Positions 35,388 through 41,020 of a stretch of DNA of 41,020 nt are shown one piece after another. Origin of the DNA: CAZIPN01 sp964541225 (GTDB taxonomy: Bacteria; Actinomycetota; Coriobacteriia; Anaerosomatales; JAAXUF01); NCBI GenBank assembly GCA_964541225.1, contig CAZIPN010000020.1, positions 1 to 41,020 of the forward strand, in the 5' to 3' direction. The notes under the pieces were generated by a model. It searched no databases. It was not told the DNA's origin and saw only the letters and a program-made list of their open reading frames with translations. The first letter of the stretch is position 1; every line of letters begins with the position of its first letter. Both the position numbers and the translations under genes were made by a program.

Positions 35388-35772
35388 GGTCTTCTCCTTT
35401 GCCTACTCGCCGGTCGGCGTTTCCCGTCGACCTGGAGCCGTCGCGCGTTGACTCCGCGCCCTTCGTCTTCCGGCTCCTAACCACGAGTGTTATCGGCAAA
35501 CGGGGCNNNNNNNNNNNNNNNNNNNNNNNNNNNNNNNNNNNNNNNNNNNNNNNNNNNNNNNNNNNNNNNNNNNNNNNNNNNNNNNNNNNNNNNNNNNNNN
35601 NNNNNNGCCGGGGGAGTCGTGGTGGTTGCCGGAATTATCGCTCTATAGTGGAGCGAGGCCTTCGCCGCCGAGCTCGTGCGAAGTCTGCCCGACTCGTGGC
35701 AAGTCGAGCAGAGGCCCCCAGAATCCTCGGCCGGGACACGGGCGTCCGACAGTGAAGATAGGAGTTGAGGCA
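35388..35772. other. Intergenic region with second assembly gap
   Basis: Holds the conserved leader of lipoprotein 2 (35388-~35450, similar to 31610-~31672) and a 100-N scaffold gap at 35507-35606. No gene is recognised in the remaining ~220 nt. Confidence 0.7.
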
Positions 35773-36474
35773 ATGGCCGAATTCATCCCGCCGGTACTCA
35801 AGAACAGCGATTCACCTGAACGCAGAGCGTCTATTCTCGAGCGCCAGGCGGCGTATGCCGATGCGGCTCGCCTTCTGCTCGCTGAGCTGCGGGATATTGG
35901 CTATGACCTTGCGTCTGTGCAGGAATTGCGGAGCTTGGGCAAGGGGGCGGCTGCGGCGGTTCCCGTCTTGGCAAGGTGGTTGCCACGGGTGCGCTACCTT
36001 CTGCTCAAGGAGGACATCGCTCGCACGCTTGCATTCGACTGGGCCCGTGAGGCTAGTACCGTGCTTCTGGCTGAGTTCGCAAGACCGACCTACGACCTCT
36101 AGGAGGTCGGCAAGAAGTCAGTCGACCCCGACGGAGCAATCCGCGCTTGCATCGGAATCGCCCTAGGACAGGTCCTTGATGACAACCTGTTTGAGAAGGT
36201 GGAGCCGCTGATTCTGGATCGGGACTTTGGTACCGCCCGCGCCCCGCTGCTCATCGGACTCGGGAGAGTCGAGAAGCACAAGGGGGAAGCGGTTGCACTG
36301 CTCGAGAAGTTCCTCGATGATCCCGATCCTGGCATGGTCCAGAGTGCGCTTCGGGGGCTCTGGGAGCTCGAGGCATGGGAGAGTGCGAACCGGGTGCGGC
36401 CCGTGCTCGAGCGGCCAGAGTCGTGGCTAAGGGCTGAGGCGCGGCGGTGGCTCCAGCGGGCGGAGAAGACATGA
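35773..36474 (+). pseudogene. HEAT-repeat protein gene with in-frame TAG
   Basis: ATG 35773 has TAGGAG upstream. The frame codes for helical, HEAT-like repeats. It stops at TAG 36100-36102 after RPTYDL and continues in the same frame for 123 codons (EVGKKSVDPDGAIR...LGRVEKHKGEAVALLEKFL) to TGA 36472-36474. The two halves read as one HEAT protein of ~230 residues, so a single substitution, perhaps TGG or CAG to TAG, split it. AGGAGGT follows the TAG, but no ATG, GTG or TTG lies at the right distance, so reinitiation is unlikely. A base-call error or readthrough is possible. Confidence 0.65.
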
Positions 36475-36612
36475 GCTGGGAAGCGAGGTTGGCTTCTGAG
36501 CGAGACAACACCTGAGCGCCATCTGCGACACCCGACGGGCCGACCTTGATGCACGGCGGCTGGCAGACAGGAGCTTCGACTACGAGCCGCTTCTGACCTT
36601 CGCGAGATCGTG

Positions 36613-36790
36613 AGATATGCAGGCGTAATCGAGCGCAACGGCCCGATGGGCGTGATCAGGCGTGAACAAGATGACGCTGAACGGTCTACGTTGAGCGCAA
36701 ATGGCGCGAAACGAACTGCCGCTGGTTTGCGCCAAGCGTCTGACCTGCGGTTTCTCGGAACGCTCAGCAAACTCGAGAACCGTCTAGCGG
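36613..36790 (+). repeat. ~165-nt dispersed element, copy A
   Basis: About 80% identical by eye to 39806-39976, with two diverged inner blocks. In one frame both encode similar peptides (GVIRREQDDAERSTL versus GVIRRDQDDAERSTL, then QASDLRFL). The copy holds a 7-bp stem GCGCAAA (36695-36701)/TTTGCGC (36726-36732). It ends in a tRNA-Ser-like anticodon arm. ACGGT (36681) and ACCGT (36779) are 98 nt apart, the same distance as in copy B. The element may be the arm of an integration site. Confidence 0.6.
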
Positions 36791-36832
36791 GTATCCCCCG
36801 CTACGAGGGTTCGAATCCCTCCCTTTCCGCCA
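36772..36832 (+). tRNA. tRNA-Ser 3' fragment (anticodon loop CGA to CCA), probable att remnant
   Basis: This is the 3' half of a class II tRNA. It has loop CTCGAGA (anticodon CGA at 36774-36776), ACCGT, a 7-bp variable arm TAGCGGG-TATCC-CCCGCTA, T-arm GAGGG-TTCGAAT-CCCTC, acceptor strand CCTTTCC, discriminator G and encoded CCA. The matching 5' acceptor strand (GGAAAGG) and D-arm are absent upstream, where repeat copy A is found. A break exactly at the anticodon loop is typical of integrase att sites in tRNA genes. It is probably not a functional tRNA. Confidence 0.75.
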
Positions 36833-36846
36833 TAACAGCAGTTCAG

Positions 36847-36893
36847 ACGCGGTTTCGGTGCCTCGGAAGAGGTGCCGTAACCGCGTTCTTCTT
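36847..36893 (+). terminator. Strong intrinsic terminator of the truncated tRNA-Ser
   Basis: ACGCGGTT (36847-36854) pairs with AACCGCGT (36879-36886), and inside it GGTGCCTC pairs with GAGGTGCC (two GU wobbles) around a GGAA loop. A T-rich tract (TTCTTCTT) follows. Its position 15 nt past the CCA shows it belonged to the tRNA gene. Confidence 0.8.
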
Positions 36894-37017
36894 GGGGAGC
36901 GCGGCGGTCTTCTCCAACCGGATCAGGGCCCGTCTGGCGATACTCGCCGCTATATCGCTACGGGCAATCGCGGCACATCACCGCAGTTCAGCGAACTGTG
37001 AGCACCCGAATCGTGCA

Positions 37018-37041
37018 GCAGACTGGAAAACCGTTCAGCGG
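37018..37041 (+). repeat. Third copy of the tRNA-Ser-like anticodon-arm core
   Basis: 24 nt that match the end of repeat copies A (36767-36790) and B (39953-39976) at about 18-20 positions. It has loop CTGGAAA followed by ACCGT. No T-arm or acceptor follows; instead nested stems TCAGCG/CGCTGA and GAAGCG/CGCTTC occur downstream. Confidence 0.45.
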
Positions 37042-37136
37042 AAGCGTGCGCTTCTCTAGGCGCTGACTGTATTGTTCGGCTTATGCTGGGGCAGTCCGAC
37101 ACAGTGCACAGCCGCCAGCCTGACCCAGGAGGAACG

Positions 37137-37644
37137 ATGCAGAAGGGCGCCACCGTTCTCTCGTCCGCCCAGCTAGACTTCACATCCCGAGTGAACGGCC
37201 GGAGCTATCGGGTCAAGGTCGCTTCGCGCCTCCCCCTGAGGCGGGCTATCCAGTGCTCTACATCCTGGACGGCGACGCCTTCTTCGGCAGCTTCGCTGAC
37301 GCGGCACGTCTTCGTGGCGCAGTAGGGGAGATCGCCCCTGCCGTTGTGGTGGGTCTCGGTTATCAGAGTGATGACGTCGGCATGCTCATGCGCGAGCACT
37401 ATCGCGACCTGATCCCCATCGAGCCGGACTCCGCGAGGCGCGCGATGGACGGCGACCTCGTCGACGCGCGCGGGTACGGAGGGGGCGATGCGTTCCTCAG
37501 GAACTCGTCGAGCAGCTGGCCGGCCCTGAGGGCTCTGCCGTTCCGGATGTCTGCTACCGAGTCCTCGGCGGCCAGACACACTCGACGATTGTGTGGGCTG
37601 CGCTCAACGAGATGCTCGAGTTTGCCTTGCCTGCGCATGCGTAG
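37137..37644 (+). pseudogene. Remnant of an alpha/beta-hydrolase esterase (Fes/IroE-like)
   Basis: It begins well, with AGGAGG and ATG 37137 giving DFTSRVNGRSYRVKV. The frame then shifts near 37220-37235 to PEAGYPVLYILDGDAFFGSFADAARL and AVVVGLGYQ, and shifts again near 37500 to VEQLAGPEG...YRVLGGQTHSTIVWAAL, ending at TAG 37642. The strand with the nucleophile (GHSxGG) is missing between YGGGDAFLR and LVEQL, a loss of roughly 100 residues or more. The intact enzyme would be of the putative esterase family that cleaves siderophore or other esters. It is a clear pseudogene. Confidence 0.8.
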
Positions 37645-37697
37645 GTGCTCGTGCGGCGAGCTGTTTGAGCCATGGCGGGTGAAGCCGATGGGCAGGC

Positions 37698-37770
37698 TTG
37701 TCGGTTATGTTGTCTGGGACTACTATGTTGTGCATGATGCGCAACAGTACAACATCAGACAACACAACAT
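37698..37770 (+). promoter_or_regulatory. Promoter and clustered inverted repeats of the AbiE-like operon
   Basis: -35 TTGTCG (37698-37703), 17-nt spacer, -10 TACTAT (37721-37726). ATGTTGT occurs at 37707 and 37725, and its complement ACAACAT at 37749 and 37764, with a partial ACAAC at 37759. The predicted transcription start near 37733 falls at or next to the ATGs at 37734 and 37737, so the message may be leaderless. Overlap of dyads with promoter suggests autorepression by the wHTH protein. Confidence 0.6.
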
Positions 37771-38816
37771 TGTCTCGAGCCCTGGCCGAACTCCGGTCTC
37801 GGCTCCCGGGGGAGTGGCGAATCGACGTTCTCGACGAGCCCGCATACGTCTCTGGACCTGACGCGGTAGCACGCGTCTTCGCGCCGGACGGGCAGGAATC
37901 CGTGATCGCCATCGATGTGAAGAGCAAGCTCGACCCCAAAGACGCCGCGCCGGCGGTATCGCGCTTGGAGATGCGGCGCTGGCAAGAGCGCCAAGCGACA
38001 CCTGTCGTCGTCGCACGCTACCTTGGCGAACGCACCCGAGAGAGCCTCCGCGAGGCCGGGGCGGGCTACATCGATCTGACCGGCAACATGTACCTGCGCC
38101 TGGACCGGCCCGCGGTGGCGATCGAACGGACCGGAGCAAGCCGCGACCCGGAACCAAAGGAGCGGCCGGCGCGTTCTCTGAAGGGCGCCAAAGCGGGCAG
38201 GCTTGTGCGGACACTCGTGGACTTCTTTCCTCCCTTGGGCGTGCGCGAGATCGCCAAGATCGCGCAGATCGACGCCGGCTACGTCTCCCGCCTGCTCGCC
38301 TTGCTCGAGCGGGAGGACTACGTCGGACGGGAGACGCGCGGTCCGGTCACCCGTGTCGACTGGCCCGGCCTGTTGCGCGTCTGGGCCAAGGACTACTCCC
38401 TAACGGCCTCCAACATCGCCACGCCCTTCTTGCAGCCGCGCGGGCTCCCGGCCCTTCTCGACTCACTGCGGGCTCAAAGTGGTCCCACAACCCTCAAGTA
38501 CGCGATCTCTGGGTCGCTCGCTGCGGCCAGGCGTGCGCCGATCGCCCCATCTCGGCTCGGAGTCGTCTATGTCGAGCGGCTTGACGAGGCAGCCGGTGTG
38601 CTCGGTCTTGTCCCGGCGGAGACGGGCGCCAACGTGCTCCTGGTCGAGCCATTCGACAGTGTGGTCTTCGAACGCGCGGTCTCGGACGAGGGTCTGACGT
38701 ACGTGTCTCCCTCGCAGGCCGCCGTCGACCTGCTGACCTCGTCGGGCCGCGAGCCGGAAGAGGGAGAGGCCCTCATCGAGTGGATGATGGCCAACGAAGG
38801 GGCCTGGCGTGCCTAG
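37737..38816 (+). CDS. AbiEi-like antitoxin/regulator with nuclease-like N-terminal region
   Basis: A 359-residue protein; the start is ATG 37737 or 37734, without a ribosome site but adjacent to a predicted transcription start. Residues ~25-130 contain SVIAIDVKSK (Asp60, Lys62) and GAGYIDLTGNMYLRL, a pattern that recalls restriction-endonuclease folds. A winged helix lies at ~155-210 (VREIAKIAQIDAGYVSRLLALLE). The C-terminal third (YAISGSLAA, ANVLLVEPFDSVVF, YVSPSQAAVDLL) resembles AbiEi C-terminal domains. It overlaps the nucleotidyltransferase gene by 8 nt. In AbiE systems this component binds promoter repeats and neutralises the partner. The role here is inferred. Confidence 0.7.
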   Translation: MRNSTTSDNTTLSRALAELRSRLPGEWRIDVLDEPAYVSGPDAVARVFAPDGQESVIAIDVKSKLDPKDAAPAVSRLEMRRWQERQATPVVVARYLGERTRESLREAGAGYIDLTGNMYLRLDRPAVAIERTGASRDPEPKERPARSLKGAKAGRLVRTLVDFFPPLGVREIAKIAQIDAGYVSRLLALLEREDYVGRETRGPVTRVDWPGLLRVWAKDYSLTASNIATPFLQPRGLPALLDSLRAQSGPTTLKYAISGSLAAARRAPIAPSRLGVVYVERLDEAAGVLGLVPAETGANVLLVEPFDSVVFERAVSDEGLTYVSPSQAAVDLLTSSGREPEEGEALIEWMMANEGAWRA

Positions 38817-39678
38817 CGAGGAGTACGTTGTTGCACGAACGACCCTGCTCGACGCCCTTCAGGCGCTTGAGGGCCACCGCAACGCCCTCGTCCTCGTGGG
38901 CGCGCAGGCTATCTACCTGCACACTGGCGCCGCGCAATTCGCTGTCGCCGAGTTCACGACCGACGGCGACGTGGCCATCGATCCGCGCATCCTCACGGAT
39001 GACCCAGAGATCGCCACGGCGATGCGAGGCGCCCGCTTCTTCCTCGACGAGCGAGAGGGCCGTCAGCTCGTCGGAGTGTGGGCCTCGCGGCGCGTGATCG
39101 GCGGTGTGCCGACAAAGGTCACGGTTGACCTGCTGGTCCCCGACGCGCTCGGCGGCGCGGGCAGGCGTGCGGCGCGGATCCCGGCGCACGAGAGAGGTTC
39201 GATGCTCAAGGTACACGGGCTGGAGGCTGCGCTCGTCGACAACGCCATGATGAACATCGGTTCGCTTGAAGACGACGATCCCAGGGTCTTCTCAATCAAG
39301 GTGGCGGGGCCAGCCGCGCTGCTCATCTCGAAGGTCATCAAGATCTTCGAGCGCGTCGCTGCCGGCGCGATAGAGCGAGGCCGGGCCGACAGGGTCAAAC
39401 CGAAAGACGCTCTAGATGTCCTGCGTCTGCTCCAGGCGGTCCCGTCGGCCGATCTGGCTGAGGGATTCGCGCACATCGTCGGAGACGAGCTTGCCGAGCC
39501 CGTCGCACGCGAGGCGCTCGGTCACCTGCCCGATTTGTTCGGCGGGCCCGACTCGCCGGGGAGTCGGCTTGCCGCGGAGGCCGCGGCGCCTGAACCCGCC
39601 GAAGTCGTCGCGGCGTCGTGTGTCGCACTGTGCCGGGAGCTGACTACGGCGCTCAGGGTCCGGGGGATTGAGGCCTGA
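38809..39678 (+). CDS. AbiEii-like nucleotidyltransferase (putative type IV toxin)
   Basis: A 289-residue nucleotidyltransferase-fold protein. GTG 38809 has AAGGGG upstream and overlaps the regulator by 8 nt. LVLVGAQAIYLHTG (~28-40) and FTTDGDVAID (Asp52, Asp54) are the glycine loop and metal-binding DxD-type motif. Further on, SKVIKIFERV and KPKDALDVLRLL match the C-terminal helical part of AbiEii/AbiGii-type proteins. Such enzymes transfer nucleotides, e.g. to tRNA ends (MenT), and arrest growth or abort phage infection. The pair sits among mobile-element remnants, as defence modules often do. Confidence 0.75.
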   Translation: MPSEEYVVARTTLLDALQALEGHRNALVLVGAQAIYLHTGAAQFAVAEFTTDGDVAIDPRILTDDPEIATAMRGARFFLDEREGRQLVGVWASRRVIGGVPTKVTVDLLVPDALGGAGRRAARIPAHERGSMLKVHGLEAALVDNAMMNIGSLEDDDPRVFSIKVAGPAALLISKVIKIFERVAAGAIERGRADRVKPKDALDVLRLLQAVPSADLAEGFAHIVGDELAEPVAREALGHLPDLFGGPDSPGSRLAAEAAAPEPAEVVAASCVALCRELTTALRVRGIEA

Positions 39679-39805
39679 CCGGGCCCCAAGCATTGGTCCG
39701 CAGGGTCTGGCACGTCGCCGCTGGACGAAAGGCCTATGCATTTCGGCTGGCGTTCGGCGTTCCTCCGAGGGCAGCGCGGAACCCAGCTGGTCGTCCGGCA
39801 GAACC

Positions 39806-39976
39806 CGGGCGTAGTCGAGCGCAAGGGCGCCGCAGGCGTAATCAGGCGTGACCAAGATGACGCAGAACGGTCTACGTTGCGCGCAAATGGCCTCCGATGG
39901 TCGATGCCTGATTCCCCCCAAGCGTCTGACCTGAGGTTTCTCTAAACGCATGGCAAACTGGAAGACCGTTTAGCGG
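39806..39976 (+). repeat. ~165-nt dispersed element, copy B
   Basis: This is the second copy of the element at 36613-36790. It ends in a GGA-type anticodon-arm core (39953-39976, loop CTGGAAG then ACCGT). Here ACGGTCT (39867-39873) is fully complementary to AGACCGT (39963-39969). No variable arm, T-arm or acceptor follows, so the tRNA part is more decayed than in copy A. The 39679-40041 gap shows no other gene. Confidence 0.6.
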
Positions 39977-40041
39977 CAGGTCCGAATCGAGCCTCGTTCT
40001 CTGCACATAGCAGCCTCCCGCTCCCTTGGCGCACTTGCCTC

Positions 40042-41020
40042 ATGGCGTCGTCATCCCCCCATCGGGCTCGCCCCAACTGTGGGCTTCGGCTGGGTAGCGA
40101 TGCCCAAGCGCGGTTGCGACAAGATCGTCGCATCTTCGGCATCCATGGCGCCTACGTGGACGAGCCCGACACACAGGGCACGTTCACGTACTCCAACGGA
40201 CGGCTCGCAACCGCCGGAGCGCGTATGTATCACTACAACTCGCTCGGGCAGCGGGATTGGGAAGGACACTCGACCAACGCCTCGGAGACCTCATACGTAT
40301 GGCAAGGCGACCGGCTCGCGCGAATGTCAGGGCCGAACGGATCCGGTGCGTATGTCTACGACGCGACCGGTCAGAGAGTGCAGTCGGTCACGACGCTTGG
40401 CAGCATCACGACCACGACGACATGCGACTACGACGGGAGTGTCCTGCTCGGGCTCAGCGCTACCCGATCGGATGATACGACCTACTCGATCAACTACATG
40501 TATGACGAGAAGGGCGTTGTCTTCGCAGGTGTCTACCGCGCGAGTGACGCAAGCTCGGCCGTGCCGTTCATGATGGTCACGACGGATCGCGGCGACGTCA
40601 GGGAACTGCTCGACTCCGCAGGCAATTCGTTCGCGAGATACGACTATGATCCCTACGGCAACGACCAGGGGATGAATGTCGAGCACGCCACTGCGCTGGT
40701 TCCCCTTGCCGTGGGGGATGCGATTCGTCTTCGGCAACCGATGCGCTATGCCTCGTATGTCTACGACACCGAGTCGGACCTCTACTACTGCTCGCAGCGT
40801 TACTACGACCCCGCGACCATGCAGTTCATCAGCAAGGACCCGGCGCGAGCGGATGGCGAGAAGTCGGCGTATCTCTACTGTGAGGACAATCCTGCCACGA
40901 GCAGTGACCCGAGTGGTCTGATCAATCCCGATCACGATCCGGACGGCGTGGGCTACTGGGGCGATGACAAGGTGCACGCGAGCGAGACCACTCGCATGCA
41001 CAAGAGCAGCTACTACAAGT
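40042..41020 (+). CDS. Rhs/YD-repeat C-terminal tip, truncated by window end
   Basis: An open frame from ATG 40042 with no stop by 41020. From ~40150 it encodes YD-repeat strands (MYHYNSLGQRDWEGH, YVYDATGQRVQS, ARYDYDPYGN) and the Rhs-associated core (MRYASYVYDTES, LYYCSQRYYDPATMQFISKDP, YLYCEDNPATSSDPSGL). After PSGL a variable tip begins (INPDHDPDGVGYWGDD), where polymorphic toxin domains usually sit. Intact Rhs proteins exceed 1,000 residues and have an export region; neither is present, and the first ~35 residues look non-native. It is most likely a displaced (orphan) Rhs tip. The effector cannot be judged. Confidence 0.75.
   Translation, partial: MASSSPHRARPNCGLRLGSDAQARLRQDRRIFGIHGAYVDEPDTQGTFTYSNGRLATAGARMYHYNSLGQRDWEGHSTNASETSYVWQGDRLARMSGPNGSGAYVYDATGQRVQSVTTLGSITTTTTCDYDGSVLLGLSATRSDDTTYSINYMYDEKGVVFAGVYRASDASSAVPFMMVTTDRGDVRELLDSAGNSFARYDYDPYGNDQGMNVEHATALVPLAVGDAIRLRQPMRYASYVYDTESDLYYCSQRYYDPATMQFISKDPARADGEKSAYLYCEDNPATSSDPSGLINPDHDPDGVGYWGDDKVHASETTRMHKSSYYK

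Noticed and set aside
36681..36832. A complete tRNA-Ser with a small intron between ACGGTCT and the anticodon loop
   Set aside because: ACGGT would pair with ACCGT, but the sequence before it has no D-arm and no 5' acceptor strand complementary to CCTTTCC. The ~85-nt insert is also far too short for a group I intron.
36610..37059. A 149-codon plus-strand frame spanning repeat A and the tRNA fragment
   Set aside because: It reads through the tRNA 3' half and its terminator. The start of the frame shares a peptide with repeat B, but the bulk cannot be a real protein.

Overview
The window is GC-rich DNA with tightly packed genes, GTG starts and GTGA/ATGA stop-start overlaps. It carries a membrane-bound [NiFe] hydrogenase, large secreted repeat proteins and a possible leaderless promoter. 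This fits an anaerobic or facultative member of the Actinomycetota, possibly a Coriobacteriia-like lineage. That placement is inference; there is no rRNA or other phylogenetic marker. Two runs of exactly 100 N (8983-9082 and 35507-35606) show that this is a scaffold from a draft or metagenome assembly.

Layout. 1-8774: a PadR regulator with its membrane-protein partner, a secreted papain-like protease (2202-4901), a processive family 2 glycosyltransferase (5201-6712), and a minus-strand run of small membrane proteins (HdeD-like, TMEM175-like, one unknown). 8775-9235: a 24-nt tandem repeat broken by the first gap. 9236-9853: an unknown protein with a CxxC motif. 9942-16760: a six-gene, minus-strand, Ech-type group 4 hydrogenase operon, in the order antiporter-like fusion, small subunit, NuoH-like, ferredoxin-like, NuoC-like, large catalytic subunit. 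All metal-ligand cysteines are present, so this is a hydrogenase and not a complex I fragment. Its first gene fuses a NuoL-like and a NuoN/M-like module.

17036-27426: envelope and surface functions. These are a DUF2202 ferritin-like protein, an Ntn-type amide hydrolase, a cardiolipin synthase, a CapA-like lipoprotein, a secreted GH26 enzyme, an MBL-fold hydrolase, a glycosyltransferase plus PlsY-like acyltransferase pair, and an L,D-transpeptidase. 27624-31259 encodes a surface protein of about 1,200 residues with ten tandem InlB-like repeats. An APC permease and a ClC protein follow and overlap tail to tail by 77 bp. Two paralogous small lipoproteins, at 31379-31609 and 35145-35387, both appear to start at an ACG codon.

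35607-41020 is accessory, decaying DNA. It holds a HEAT-repeat gene with an in-frame TAG, a 3' fragment of tRNA-Ser with its own terminator, a frameshifted esterase remnant, an AbiE-like two-gene system behind a promoter packed with inverted repeats, and an Rhs C-terminal tip that runs off the window. Two diverged copies of a ~165-nt element, each ending in a tRNA-Ser-like anticodon arm, flank the esterase remnant and the AbiE-like pair. This suggests an integration hot spot.
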